DNA of 64,000 bases, from NCBI RefSeq assembly GCF_003268815.1, contig NZ_QLSV01000005.1:1-64000 (forward strand), given 5' to 3'. The first letter of the stretch is position 1. Every line of letters starts with the position of its first letter. This DNA is from Flavobacterium lacus. GTDB lineage: Bacteria; Bacteroidota; Bacteroidia; Flavobacteriales; Flavobacteriaceae. The notes below the pieces were generated by a model. That model was not told the DNA's origin. It ran no database searches and saw only the letters and a program-made list of their open reading frames with translations. Below are positions 8,041 through 16,759 of the stretch, in pieces. The position numbers and the translations under genes are program-made.

Positions 8041-8172
8041 CATATATAGATGCTTGGCAAAAGTGGCGGTTCTGTACTCCGCAGACAGTTTTGTTGTTAA
8101 TCAAAGTTTGGTTCTCCGCATCGCATTTTGTGGTAAAAATCGCCACCTTCGCTAAGCCCGGAAACGTTATGG
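8041..8172 (+). repeat. attC site 10 (degenerate left box)
   Basis: The core (GGCAAAAGTGGCG ... CGCCACCTTCGC) and right box GTTATGG (8166-8172) are present. The left box reads CATATAT. The site is a close relative of attC 1, which shows the same kind of left-box decay. Confidence 0.75.
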
Positions 8173-8221
8173 CACATAATAAAACACGACACAACGAACA
8201 GTAAACTTTAAAACTAAACGA

Positions 8222-8845
8222 ATGAAAAAATTACTTTTTACAATTATTGTGGGAATCTCACTTTCATTGACCTCTTGCGGACAAGTTGACCCTAATAATA
8301 ACATTGACGAAGGAAAAGTTGAAGGAAACATCTACACAAGTCAAGAAATTGGTTGGACAATTGAAATACCAAAGGGTTGGACGGTTATTGACAAGGAAAA
8401 AACCAAGGAAACGAATGAAAAAGGTCTTAAAGCAATAGAAGAAACAATAGATGGACAAGTTGACTACAGCGGTCTAAAAAACCTAATATCATTTCAGAAA
8501 AATCAATTCAATATATTTCAATCAACTTCAGAACCATTTGAACTTGAATATGAAGGAGAATGGGAAGAAAACAACGCAGCACTTAAAGAAATTATATATA
8601 CAACATATTTAAACCAAGGAATAAAAACTGACTCTTCTGCTACGACAGTTGAAAAAATTGACGGACTAGAATTTCAGACATATAGTTTTAGGATTTACAG
8701 TCCAAAAGGCGAAGTTATTCTAAAACAAATAATGTTTAGTAGACTAATAAATGGTTTTGACTTTGGCGTAAATATTAACTACAACAATGACAAAGATAGA
8801 GATGAGCTATTAAAAGTTTTCAGGAACTCAAAATTTAAAAAGTGA
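8222..8845 (+). CDS. Lipoprotein of unknown function
   Basis: This 207-residue protein starts with a type II signal peptide ending SLTSC. The pattern of an N-terminal EIGWTIEIPKGWTVIDKEK, a central helix-rich part and a VEKIDGLEFQTYSFRIYSPKG strand pair recalls PsbP/DUF1795-like folds found in small Bacteroidota lipoproteins. That resemblance is only suggestive. It stands alone in cassette 10, with ends GTTATGGCAC and GTGCTATAAC (one mismatch). Confidence 0.7.
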   Translation: MKKLLFTIIVGISLSLTSCGQVDPNNNIDEGKVEGNIYTSQEIGWTIEIPKGWTVIDKEKTKETNEKGLKAIEETIDGQVDYSGLKNLISFQKNQFNIFQSTSEPFELEYEGEWEENNAALKEIIYTTYLNQGIKTDSSATTVEKIDGLEFQTYSFRIYSPKGEVILKQIMFSRLINGFDFGVNINYNNDKDRDELLKVFRNSKFKK

Positions 8846-8855
8846 GAATTACGTG

Positions 8856-8989
8856 CTATAACATCACCTATATGCAAGCAGGGGTTTCGTGCATCGTAGG
8901 ACAGGAAAGTGGTAAATTTAAAGTTCAGTTCTTCGCAGGAAGTTCAGTGGTTAAAAACCCTGCCTGCGTATAGCTGAGAACCGTTAGGT
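8856..8989 (+). repeat. attC site 11
   Basis: Left box CTATAAC (8856-8862), right box GTTAGGT (8983-8989). Stem arms CTATATGCAAGCAGGG / CCCTGCCTGCGTATAG. Confidence 0.8.
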
Positions 8990-8993
8990 GCAA

Positions 8994-9120
8994 GCGTAAA
9001 AGACGACCGTGCCAATGAAAACAAGCTAGAAATAATCGAACAATCCTATCCGACAAATAGAAGCAATAAAAAAAAGATTTTTGAAAACTGTGATTTTTTG
9101 AAAGGACTTGCGAATAATTG
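8994..9120 (+). pseudogene. Possible gene remnant in the leader of cassette 11
   Basis: A frame ending with TGA at 9118-9120 is open back to the cassette start. It reads like real protein (KDDRANENKLEIIEQSYPTN and onward to FLKGLANN) but has no start codon in frame. It may be the tail of a gene whose front was lost when the cassette formed. Confidence 0.25.
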
Positions 9121-9151
9121 ATTGAACAAGTTTCACTTAAAAAATCGCAAA

Positions 9152-10207
9152 ATGAAGAATTTAAAAATTTATGCTTTTCTAACCTTCCTTTTTTTAGGAA
9201 GTACTTCTGTTGCCGCTCAAAGTATGTTGGATTTGTATTTTGGTGGCAACAAAGACAGTTTGACAACTGAAGCTACCAAACTTGTGCATACACCTGAGCC
9301 GACATTCAAACCTTCAGACCAACAGACTGAGCCAGACCCAGCATTTATTGCAGATATGGGATTTGAACAGGTTTACAAATCGGAAAATCGATTTTTTAAT
9401 GTTCGTGACGATAAAAGAATCTTTGCTTATAGGTTTGCAAAACAATCTGACAATACGATAATTCTTATTCACGGTGTTGGTAGCAATGCTTATATGTATA
9501 ACAAAACGGCAGGATTACTACAAGAAGCGACACAAGCAGAAGTTTACGCTATTGATTTAAGGGGTCACGGACAATCCGAAGGAAACAGTGGTGATGTTGA
9601 TTACATTAATCAATATGTAGATGATTTGGCAGACATCATTAAAGAAATCCGAAAAGAGAAACCCAATGGTAAAATCATCATTGCAGGTCATTCTATGGGT
9701 GGCGGTATAGCTTTGCGTTATGCAATGGAAAAGCAATATGAACAACCTGATGGCTTTTTACTCTTTGCACCTCTAATCGGACACAACTCACCTGCCTTTC
9801 TGCAAACCCAAGCCAACGAAAACATAACCGAAGAACCATTTATGAAAATCCATATTGAGCGAATAATTGGTTTGACTATGCTCAATGAAATTGACAATCA
9901 CGAATCTGACAGTTTGCCCGTACTGTTCTTTAATTTACCAGAAGCTGTTCCTTTGAGGAAATATAGCTATCGAGCCAATAAAAGTATGACGCCTGATGAT
10001 TATGTGGCGGGATTAAACGCGATAAACAAACCATTACTTGTATTAATGGGAAGCGAAGACGAAGCTTTTTCGTCAGTAGCAACCAAAGAAGCCATTTTAA
10101 AAAACAGCAATGGAGCGTTTCATATGATTGACAAGGCTTCGCATAATGGTGTAAGACATAACGCACAGTCTTTTATTTTTATCAAAGATTGGTTTTCAAA
10201 ATTGTAA
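9152..10207 (+). CDS. Exported alpha/beta hydrolase (lysophospholipase/monoglyceride lipase type)
   Basis: This protein has 351 residues from the ATG at 9152. A TTG 30 bases upstream is in frame, but the signal peptide MKNLKIYAFLTFLFLGSTSVAAQ fits the ATG. The oxyanion region IILIHGVGSNAYMY, the AIDLRGHGQSEG loop and the nucleophile elbow GHSMGGG (Ser181) mark a Hydrolase_4/monoglyceride-lipase-type fold. LLVLMGSEDEAF and KASHNGVRH supply the probable Asp and His. The likely role is hydrolysis of ester lipids in the periplasm. It is the first gene of the three-gene cassette 11; its stop overlaps the sigma factor start as TAATG. Confidence 0.8.
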   Translation: MKNLKIYAFLTFLFLGSTSVAAQSMLDLYFGGNKDSLTTEATKLVHTPEPTFKPSDQQTEPDPAFIADMGFEQVYKSENRFFNVRDDKRIFAYRFAKQSDNTIILIHGVGSNAYMYNKTAGLLQEATQAEVYAIDLRGHGQSEGNSGDVDYINQYVDDLADIIKEIRKEKPNGKIIIAGHSMGGGIALRYAMEKQYEQPDGFLLFAPLIGHNSPAFLQTQANENITEEPFMKIHIERIIGLTMLNEIDNHESDSLPVLFFNLPEAVPLRKYSYRANKSMTPDDYVAGLNAINKPLLVLMGSEDEAFSSVATKEAILKNSNGAFHMIDKASHNGVRHNAQSFIFIKDWFSKL

Positions 10208-10713
10208 TGAACAAACAAGAGCAACGACATATTTTTGAAAGTATTATTGAACAACACAAAGGTATTTTGTTCAAGGTTGCCCGCACATACTGCCCAGACG
10301 AAGCAGACCGACAAGACCTAATACAGGAAATGATGATTCAGATTTGGCAGTCCGTTCACAAATACAATGACCAGTATAAAATTACAACTTGGTTGTATCG
10401 TATTTCACTAAATGTTGCTATCTCATATTATCGAAAAAATTCAACAAGAACAAAGAAATTTACTGATTTGAATGAGCAAATGATGGAAATCCCAGTCGAA
10501 GACAAATCGGAAAACGAAAAACAATTGAACTTATTGGAACAATTTATTAGCGAACTAAAAGAGATAGACAAAGCATTGATGATATTGTATTTAGAAGACA
10601 AAAGTCATACTGAAATTGCTGAAATATTGGGAATGTCAATAAGCAATGTAGGAACTAAAGTAGGTCGCATCAAAGAGAAATTAAAGACACGATTTGCACA
10701 ATTAAAATCTTAA
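10207..10713 (+). CDS. ECF-type RNA polymerase sigma factor
   Basis: This protein has 168 residues from the ATG at 10207, coupled to the hydrolase gene by TAATG. Region 2 is seen as GILFKVARTYCPDEADRQDLIQEMMIQIWQS with KITTWLYRISLNVAISYYRK. Region 4 is LKEIDKALMILYLEDKSHTEIAEILGMS followed by SNVGTKVGRIKEKLK, the helix-turn-helix that reads -35. These are the hallmarks of extracytoplasmic-function sigma factors. The next gene, a membrane protein 4 bases downstream, is placed like an anti-sigma factor. A sigma factor carried on a mobile cassette together with a hydrolase is unusual. Confidence 0.9.
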   Translation: MNKQEQRHIFESIIEQHKGILFKVARTYCPDEADRQDLIQEMMIQIWQSVHKYNDQYKITTWLYRISLNVAISYYRKNSTRTKKFTDLNEQMMEIPVEDKSENEKQLNLLEQFISELKEIDKALMILYLEDKSHTEIAEILGMSISNVGTKVGRIKEKLKTRFAQLKS

Positions 10714-10717
10714 AGCA

Positions 10718-11389
10718 ATGGACGAACTAGAAATAAAAAAACTTTGGCAATCTACCAATGACAAATTGGAAAAGAGCTTTGTAATTGATAAGAAAAACAC
10801 CGAAGAGATAACCCATATGAAGGTTTATAGCCTTTTAGGCTCAATGAAACCAATTAAATTTTTCGCTCTATTGGTTGGTATTTTATGGGTTGGTATTGGA
10901 GGAATTGCTTTGAGCTCAATTTATTTAAACTCATTTAATGAAGCGAATAAGTTCTTTCTGTTTTCGGCTTCAATACAAGTAGGGCTGACCGCCATTTCAT
11001 TATATATTTACCTTTATCAGCTTATCACTATCTACCAAATAGATATAACAGAACCGATTATTAGGACACAAGAGAAATTGTCAAGCCTAAAAATATCAAC
11101 GCTTTGGGTAACTCGTCTTCTCTTTCTTCAACTTCCTGTTTGGACAACTTTCTGGTGGAACGAAACTATGCTAACAGATTGGGGTATTTTGCAATGGATA
11201 ATGACCTTGTTTTTTACACTTTCATTTACTGTAATTGCTATTTGGCTATTCTTCAACATTAAATATGAGAACAGAAATAAGAAATGGTTTCAACTTATTT
11301 TTAGTGGAAAAGAATGGACACCATTAATGAAATCTATGGAACTGTTAGAGCAGGTGGAAGAATATAAAGACCAGAACGCCAGCACCTAA
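10718..11389 (+). CDS. Four-segment membrane protein, possible partner of the sigma factor
   Basis: This 223-residue protein begins MDELEIKKLWQSTNDKLE, a cytoplasmic N-terminus of about 45 residues. Four membrane segments follow near 48-70, 78-102, 125-145 and 155-180, then a short soluble tail. The order sigma factor, then membrane protein with an acidic cytoplasmic N-terminal helix, fits a regulator that holds the sigma factor. However, no zinc-binding anti-sigma motif (HxxxCxxC) is present, so the role is inferred from context. The TAA stop (11387-11389) lies inside the ACCTAAC left box of attC 12. Confidence 0.65.
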   Translation: MDELEIKKLWQSTNDKLEKSFVIDKKNTEEITHMKVYSLLGSMKPIKFFALLVGILWVGIGGIALSSIYLNSFNEANKFFLFSASIQVGLTAISLYIYLYQLITIYQIDITEPIIRTQEKLSSLKISTLWVTRLLFLQLPVWTTFWWNETMLTDWGILQWIMTLFFTLSFTVIAIWLFFNIKYENRNKKWFQLIFSGKEWTPLMKSMELLEQVEEYKDQNAST

Positions 11390-11515
11390 CAGCGTGTATG
11401 AGAAATAGCGGGTGAAGTGGTAAATCAAAGGTCTGTGCTTTTATTTATCTTTGTGCAAAACTGAAAGTGAAGTGCTTTTTAATCCGCTACTTCTCATACA
11501 CGCAAACCGCTGTAA
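11384..11515 (+). repeat. attC site 12 (degenerate right box)
   Basis: Left box ACCTAAC (11384-11390) pairs with GTTAGGTGC at the start of cassette 11, a 2.4-kb three-gene cassette. The right box is decayed: GCTGTAAT stands where GTTRRRY should be, and it does not match the end of the next cassette (GCCACTAAC). Sister of attC 16. The loop contains TATCTTTG (11446-11453). Confidence 0.75.
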
Positions 11516-11557
11516 TGCAAAAACAAAATACCTAAAATTAATAGAAATTAACAAAAT

Positions 11558-13021
11558 ATGAAAAATTCAATACTGTCACTAATGATGATTTTGTGTTTGT
11601 ATACAACATTATTTGGACAACAAAAAAACTCAACTCAAATAACCAAACGAATTGAAACCTACTTAACCGAACTTGAAAAAGTTGGGTTTTCGGGTAGTGT
11701 CCTCGTTGAAATAAACGGGATTAAAGTAATATCAAAAGGTTATGGTTTTAGTGATAGGGCAAAGTCAATTAAGAATGACCCTAACACCGTTTTGTGCATT
11801 GGTTCTATTACAAAACAATTTACTGCTACTGCAATACTAAAATTGGAAATGCAGGGAAAACTTTCTACTGACGATAAAATCATTAAGTATTTCGATAATG
11901 TTCCAATTGATAAAAGTAGTATAACAATACACGATTTGCTTCGTCATCAATCAGGACTACAAAGTAACGTAGGCAAAGATTATGACAAAATAAGTCAAGC
12001 GGAATTTCTTGATAAGGTTATGAATTCCAAATTGCTATTTGAAGTTGGGAAAGAGTTTTCCTATTCAAATATTGGATATAGTTTATTAGGAATGATTATA
12101 GAAAAAACATCAGGCAAAACTTATGAAACCTATTTATATGAAAACCTTTGGAAACCTGCACAAATGGAAATGACAGGATATTCAAGACCAATGTTTGACA
12201 AATCCAAAATAGCCATCGGATATTATAAAGACGATAAAATATGGGGCAAACCAACAGATAAAGAATGGGATAAAACCGCACCATATTGGCATCTTACGGC
12301 TAATGGTGGAGTACTTTCAACAACAGAAGATATGTATAAATGGCATAAGGCACTGCTAGGAGAAAATATATTGTCAAAAGAAGCGAAAAACAAATTATAC
12401 CATCCAAAAATAAGAACAGAAGAAAATTATAACGCTATATACGCATATGGTTGGGACGTTTCACAGACAGACAGAAAAACAAACCGAGTTTGGCACAACG
12501 GAGGAAACAATATTTTTTATGGGGACTTTATAAGATATATTGACGAGAATATTACTTTAATTATGCTTTCAAATAAGTCGCATCAAACGAACTTTGACAG
12601 ATTAAACTTTGAGTTGTCTAAAATGATTTTTGAAAAAAATTATAACCCTATAATACCTATTGCTGACAATCAAGCCAATCAAAAATATTCTCAAAATATA
12701 ATTGAAATAATTTTGAATAAAGGAATTGAAGTTGGTAAAGAAAGTTATAAAAAAAGAACTGCTAACAAAAATATTTTAGAATACATTTTAAACGCAAAAG
12801 GTTACGATTTTTTGTCGCAAAAAAATTACGAAAAAGCAATAAACCTTTTCATTATGAATACTTTTGCATTTCCAAAATCTGCAAATGCTTTTGATAGTTT
12901 AGGAGAAGCGTATATGAACAAAGGCGACAAGATTTTGGCTATTAAACACTATGAGAAAAGTTTAGAATTAAATCCAAATAATGGAAATGCAAAGAATATG
13001 CTTTTAGAATTGAGGAGATGA
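11558..13021 (+). CDS. Serine hydrolase, class C beta-lactamase/DD-peptidase family, with C-terminal TPR
   Basis: This 487-residue protein starts with an export signal (MKNSILSLMMILCLYTTLFGQ). The penicillin-binding fold is marked by S83-I-T-K86 (nucleophile and general base), Y169-S-N171 and H313-N-G-G in place of the KTG box. This set is typical of the Beta-lactamase (Pfam) esterase/DD-peptidase group. After the catalytic domain (about 30-360), residues 390-487 carry a TPR-like tail (FLSQKNYEKAINLFIMN, then SANAFDSLGEAYMNKGDK). It probably acts on peptidoglycan peptides or small esters. Antibiotic hydrolysis cannot be inferred. It is alone in cassette 12, whose left junction is damaged. Confidence 0.85.
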   Translation: MKNSILSLMMILCLYTTLFGQQKNSTQITKRIETYLTELEKVGFSGSVLVEINGIKVISKGYGFSDRAKSIKNDPNTVLCIGSITKQFTATAILKLEMQGKLSTDDKIIKYFDNVPIDKSSITIHDLLRHQSGLQSNVGKDYDKISQAEFLDKVMNSKLLFEVGKEFSYSNIGYSLLGMIIEKTSGKTYETYLYENLWKPAQMEMTGYSRPMFDKSKIAIGYYKDDKIWGKPTDKEWDKTAPYWHLTANGGVLSTTEDMYKWHKALLGENILSKEAKNKLYHPKIRTEENYNAIYAYGWDVSQTDRKTNRVWHNGGNNIFYGDFIRYIDENITLIMLSNKSHQTNFDRLNFELSKMIFEKNYNPIIPIADNQANQKYSQNIIEIILNKGIEVGKESYKKRTANKNILEYILNAKGYDFLSQKNYEKAINLFIMNTFAFPKSANAFDSLGEAYMNKGDKILAIKHYEKSLELNPNNGNAKNMLLELRR

Positions 13022-13038
13022 TGACAAACAACGCCAGC

Positions 13039-13172
13039 CACTAACAGCGCCTTGGCAAAAGTGGCGCGCCTGTGCTTTCAAATAAAAATTAAGTGCTAAT
13101 TTCGGGCTTTAAGCGGTGTTTGGGAGTTTTGTGGTGAAAGCGCCACCTTCGCCAAGCCGCCAAACGTTACCT
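13039..13172 (+). repeat. attC site 13
   Basis: Left box CACTAAC (13039-13045), right box GTTACCT (13166-13172). Core GGCAAAAGTGGCGCG / CGCCACCTTCGCC. Confidence 0.85.
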
Positions 13173-13224
13173 GCTATTTTGAAAAAAAACGAAAATAAAA
13201 AATATAATAAATTAAAAAACCAAT

Positions 13225-13704
13225 ATGTTGAAAAAACAAAAAAAATCTTTATACGCAAAAACAATAATGAAAATTGTCTTCTTTTTTATTTTGATAAATT
13301 TTAATCTTGCATTTGGACAAACTGAAAAAGTTGGAGTAACAAAAGAAATAAAAGAAAAGAATATAAATTGGGAAGAATTTGATCAAAGTTCTTCAATTCA
13401 AAAAAGTGAAATTAAATTAATAAATATGCAAGGGTTATGGAAAGCTTACGAGGGAATTTATAAATTTAATGAACACGTGAATGCAATGAAGTTAACCGAA
13501 CCATTTATTTTTGAAGTTAAAAAAGAAAAATATCGGAGAAATTCTAAATCAAAATTTAAAACTTTTACAATTAAAGAAAATATAATTACTATGATTGACA
13601 AAGATAAAGTTGAAGTAGGTATTATTAACAAAATAACAGAAACTGAAATAATAATTTCTTGGAAAAATAACTTAAATTATACACGTTATTATTATAAGAA
13701 ATAA
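13225..13704 (+). CDS. Small secreted protein of unknown function
   Basis: This protein has 159 residues from the ATG at 13225. An ATG at 13267 would give 145 residues beginning MKIVFFFILINFNLAFGQ, a cleaner signal peptide, and is the more likely start. The mature part contains MQGLWKAYEGIYKFNEHVN and then alternating strands (PFIFEVKKEKY and KVEVGIINKITETEIIISW), so a small beta-barrel or lipocalin-like fold is possible. It is the only gene of cassette 13, with a perfect 10-base match between its ends (GTTACCTGCT / AGCAGGTAAC). Confidence 0.6.
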   Translation: MLKKQKKSLYAKTIMKIVFFFILINFNLAFGQTEKVGVTKEIKEKNINWEEFDQSSSIQKSEIKLINMQGLWKAYEGIYKFNEHVNAMKLTEPFIFEVKKEKYRRNSKSKFKTFTIKENIITMIDKDKVEVGIINKITETEIIISWKNNLNYTRYYYKK

Positions 13705-13711
13705 AAACAGC

Positions 13712-13845
13712 AGGTAACAGCAGTTTGCAGAAATGGCGGGTTTAGTGTTTAATTTAAAGTTGGTTTTGTACTTGCAAAGTCAGTGTTTAACCGAAAGTTT
13801 AGGCTTCCTTAATCCGCCACTTCTGCAAGCTGCGAAACGTTGGGC
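13712..13845 (+). repeat. attC site 14
   Basis: Left box AGGTAAC (13712-13718), right box GTTGGGC (13839-13845). Very close copy of attC 8, though the cassettes on either side are unrelated. Confidence 0.85.
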
Positions 13846-13856
13846 ACAATATTAGA

Positions 13857-14585
13857 ATGACCGAGAAGATAAGTAACATATTATACTACGGTGGACTAAT
13901 TCTACTAGCAATTGGAGCATTCGGATTGACTTTCGCTGCGTTTTTTGCAATAATCGGATTACCAATTTTTATCGTTGGACTAATCTTGATTTTGACTTCT
14001 CTAAAAAAGTCTTGGAAACAACGTCTTATTCCAATCGGACTTTTCATCATTGGAATTGTAGCTTTCTGGCCAATTTGGAGAGCAGTAAATTCAGTTGGGC
14101 CAGAAATTTTTTTAATCCCTGAAAATTATCGTGGACGAGTAAATATTGTTTATAAAAAAGAATGCGGGATAAAGCTTGAGAAAAGCGATGAAGGTCTGGT
14201 GTATAACATACCAAATGACGGAATTCTAATTCTTGAAAAGGAACAGAAATATGGGTTTATAGACCATACTTATTATTTGATTGACAAAAATGGCAACCGA
14301 ACCGAATTGCCAAAAATGGACGTGCGAGATTTTAATGAAGAATGGACTTTGGAGAAAAATCCGAACGAGCCACCAAGAGACAAACTTGGGGTTTTCCATT
14401 GGGGAAGAACAGGAAGCATGGGGAAAATGATTGACGAAAACGGAGAAGTATCTAATCAAGACAACCTTTACACTTATAGCGAATTTTATGTTTCGACTTA
14501 TGGTGACTTAATGGAAAGATTTGATTTTAAATACGAGAGAGAATTTGACTCAATCAGAGACAACAAAATACAAAAATGCAAATAA
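13857..14585 (+). CDS. Membrane protein with DUF6843-like extracytoplasmic domain
   Basis: This 242-residue protein has hydrophobic segments near residues 8-32, 33-48 and 58-75, then an extracytoplasmic part. That part begins with FLIPENYRGRVNIVYKKECG, a stretch I associate with the DUF6843 family of small Bacteroidota proteins (from memory). A later block, DKLGVFHWGRTGSMGK, is Gly/aromatic rich. The function of this family is unknown. The ATG follows the opening GTT of cassette 14 by 18 bases. The ends pair over 15 bases with one mismatch (GTTGGGCACAATATT / AATACTGTGCCCAAC). Confidence 0.7.
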   Translation: MTEKISNILYYGGLILLAIGAFGLTFAAFFAIIGLPIFIVGLILILTSLKKSWKQRLIPIGLFIIGIVAFWPIWRAVNSVGPEIFLIPENYRGRVNIVYKKECGIKLEKSDEGLVYNIPNDGILILEKEQKYGFIDHTYYLIDKNGNRTELPKMDVRDFNEEWTLEKNPNEPPRDKLGVFHWGRTGSMGKMIDENGEVSNQDNLYTYSEFYVSTYGDLMERFDFKYEREFDSIRDNKIQKCK

Positions 14586-14592
14586 ATACTGT

Positions 14593-14706
14593 GCCCAACA
14601 GCACCTACCCAAAAGTGGCGGTTCAGTGGTTAAATCAAGCTTTGTGCTTGGTTGACAGTGAATCGCTTCGAAATCGCCACCTTCGGGTAGCAGCAAAACG
14701 TTAGCG
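14593..14706 (+). repeat. attC site 15 (short form)
   Basis: Left box GCCCAAC (14593-14599), right box GTTAGCG (14700-14706). At 114 bases it is the shortest intact site, with a reduced loop; core AAAGTGGCGGTTC / ATCGCCACCTTC. Confidence 0.85.
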
Positions 14707-14709
14707 GCA

Positions 14710-15855
14710 ATGATGAAAAAACACCTGTACATATTATTAAGCCTTGTGATTTTTTCGCAATCGAATGCCCAAAACTTCGACAAACTTATTGAACATTTTA
14801 GGAATAACAATTTTGTGGGGTTTGAAGTAACTCCACGAGATAGTATTAGCGAAAACTCACTATACAAATCAAAGGATTTTAATGTTTCGATAAGTAAAAA
14901 CCCTATCAACTTTAAGGTTGACACACTCGTACTTAAAAATCCATATTTTACAGATGACTTTGACGATTGGGATGAAAATTATATAAATTTTCCTAAATCA
15001 TTTTCTGTCATTTATGATGAAAACCTTATATCCTTATTTGGTAATGGTAAATTTCTTTGCCATAATCTAAAGGACTACTCAAGAAATAAACAACTTGAGA
15101 ACGAACTAAACAGTAAAAAATTTAAATATCATTGGGTTATTGACGGAAAATTATATGCTAAATCCAAATCAATTTTATTTAGCTGTTTACACCAATGGAA
15201 TGGAGCTAAATGGGAAAGTGCAGAGATAAAAATTCCAGTAGATGAACAATCAATTTTGCTATCTGATGACAAGTTTATAGTTTACCGAAAGTGTAGTGGC
15301 GAATTTGGAGGGACTATTTACTTTTTCGACAGACAAAGCAAAGAAACATTTTTTACAGAATCAACTTGTGCAAATACGGTAATCAAAAAAAATGGACAGT
15401 ACCAAATTCTTGCACATTTAGGTCATATGATGGGAACATCAGAAATTAAAGTAATTGACGACCCGAAAAAGTTGACTAAAGCAAAAAGCAATCAGCTCAG
15501 AATTAAACAAGGAAGTTTAGGTTATCAAGATAAATCAAATGAATACTCGAAAGAATTAGACCTTTCCGGAATTCAACTATTTTCTACTTTCGAAATCGAA
15601 AATCGAAGATTATTCCTTGCGAACTTTAATGAAAGTACATTTTTAGCAGAAATTGATGGAAAGGAAATACAAATTGTAAACCCATTATTCAATAAAGATA
15701 AATACACACACGACCCAATAACCAAAACTTATGGAACATATACTTTGATTAATATGGACCATTACGGAACAGCTTTAGACCGAGAGGTTTCGGTAATGAT
15801 AATTAAGGACAATAAAATCACGTTAATAGATTGGAACGAAAATCACAGCCGCTAA
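14710..15855 (+). CDS. Exported protein of unknown function, packed between two attC sites
   Basis: This 381-residue protein begins with a signal peptide (MMKKHLYILLSLVIFSQSNAQ). The mature part is beta-rich with repeated hydrophobic strands (SFSVIYDENLISLFGNGKF, KYHWVIDGKLYAKSKSILF, IYFFDRQSKETFF), which suggests a propeller-like or beta-sandwich fold. No family is recognised. The ATG follows the GTT of the cassette by only 10 bases, so no Shine-Dalgarno site lies inside the cassette and any ribosome signal must come from attC 15. The TAA stop lies inside the CGCTAAC box of attC 16. Confidence 0.65.
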   Translation: MMKKHLYILLSLVIFSQSNAQNFDKLIEHFRNNNFVGFEVTPRDSISENSLYKSKDFNVSISKNPINFKVDTLVLKNPYFTDDFDDWDENYINFPKSFSVIYDENLISLFGNGKFLCHNLKDYSRNKQLENELNSKKFKYHWVIDGKLYAKSKSILFSCLHQWNGAKWESAEIKIPVDEQSILLSDDKFIVYRKCSGEFGGTIYFFDRQSKETFFTESTCANTVIKKNGQYQILAHLGHMMGTSEIKVIDDPKKLTKAKSNQLRIKQGSLGYQDKSNEYSKELDLSGIQLFSTFEIENRRLFLANFNESTFLAEIDGKEIQIVNPLFNKDKYTHDPITKTYGTYTLINMDHYGTALDREVSVMIIKDNKITLIDWNENHSR

Positions 15856-15982
15856 CAGCGTGTATAAGAAATAGCGGGTTCAGTGCTAAATCAAACGTCA
15901 GTGCTTTTAATAAAAGTCAGTGCCAAACTGAAAGTGAAGTGCTTTTCAATCCGCTACTTCTAATACACGCCAAACGTTAGCA
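15850..15982 (+). repeat. attC site 16
   Basis: Left box CGCTAAC (15850-15856), right box GTTAGCA (15976-15982). Sister of attC 12 with arms GTGTATAAGAAATAGCGG / CCGCTACTTCTAATACAC. Confidence 0.85.
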
Positions 15983-16019
15983 GCAATGCCACCACGACAC
16001 AAACAGACAATTTAAACAA

Positions 16020-16577
16020 ATGGACAGAGTAGTTTTTAACGGACAACAAATATCAAATTGGTTAGACTATATTCTAATGAAATTTGCCGACCAAGACTAT
16101 TTTGAAATTGAAAATAAAGCTGACGAAGTTTTTATTATTGTTAATAGCTTGACGAATAAAACTAAAATTTGGTTTTACGGACTTGGAGACACTGGTTTGC
16201 TTTTAACAGACTGTCAATATTCAAGTGACGAATGTCAAGGTTGGAGTGGTGAAACTTGTGCTGTTGACTGCAATAAATATGGAACTTTTACGCAAGAAAA
16301 TCTTAACACAATTGACGAAATACTTGACACACCAATTTATAAAGGTTGGATTTCAGTTGACTATTATCTTGGCGACAGTTTTTACAAATCTCTGACCTAT
16401 GCAGACAAAGACAAAACTAAACCACCCTTTAAATATGTTGGTAGTAAATTTGGTTGTGTATCGATTATACTTTTTCCTATATTTATTGTCATAAACTTTC
16501 TATTAAAAATCGGACTCATCGGTAACAAGACAGAAATAACAATTGACCCAATTATCAATAAACGAAATGACGTATAA
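16020..16577 (+). CDS. Unknown protein with a C-terminal membrane anchor
   Basis: This 185-residue protein has a soluble domain of about 145 residues with a cysteine-containing stretch (TDCQYSSDECQGWSGETCAV). A hydrophobic segment near 147-167 (VSIILFPIFIVINFLLKIG) and a short tail follow. No signal peptide is present, so it is a candidate tail-anchored protein facing the cytoplasm. No family is recognised. It is alone in cassette 16 (GTTAGCAGC / GCTGCTAAC). Confidence 0.65.
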   Translation: MDRVVFNGQQISNWLDYILMKFADQDYFEIENKADEVFIIVNSLTNKTKIWFYGLGDTGLLLTDCQYSSDECQGWSGETCAVDCNKYGTFTQENLNTIDEILDTPIYKGWISVDYYLGDSFYKSLTYADKDKTKPPFKYVGSKFGCVSIILFPIFIVINFLLKIGLIGNKTEITIDPIINKRNDV

Positions 16578-16601
16578 TCTAACACGGACAGAAGGCACAG
16601 C

Positions 16602-16733
16602 TGCTAACAGCACATTGGCAATAGGCGGGATTTCGTCTCCGCTTGACAGTTTTGAGGTAGCCGAAAGTTCTGTTCTCCGAAATAACTTTTGTGCTGAAAA
16701 GCCCGCCCATCGCCAATCTGCAAAACGTTAGCA
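16602..16733 (+). repeat. attC site 17
   Basis: Left box TGCTAAC (16602-16608), right box GTTAGCA (16727-16733). Arms CATTGGCAATAGGCGGG / CCCGCCCATCGCCAAT. Confidence 0.85.
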
Positions 16734-16759
16734 GTAACCATAAAAAAATCTCCGTAAAA

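Noticed and set aside
11558..13021. Antibiotic-resistance cassette call for the class C beta-lactamase-fold gene
   Set aside because: SxxK and YxN are shared with many esterases and DD-peptidases; HNGG replaces KTG and a TPR tail is present, so resistance is not supported.
13116..13304. 62-codon frame across attC 13 and the next leader
   Set aside because: It starts in the attC stem and ends inside the better-supported secreted protein gene in another frame.
16543..16731. 62-codon frame over attC 17
   Set aside because: It lies almost entirely in the inverted repeat of the attC and overlaps the end of a better-supported gene.
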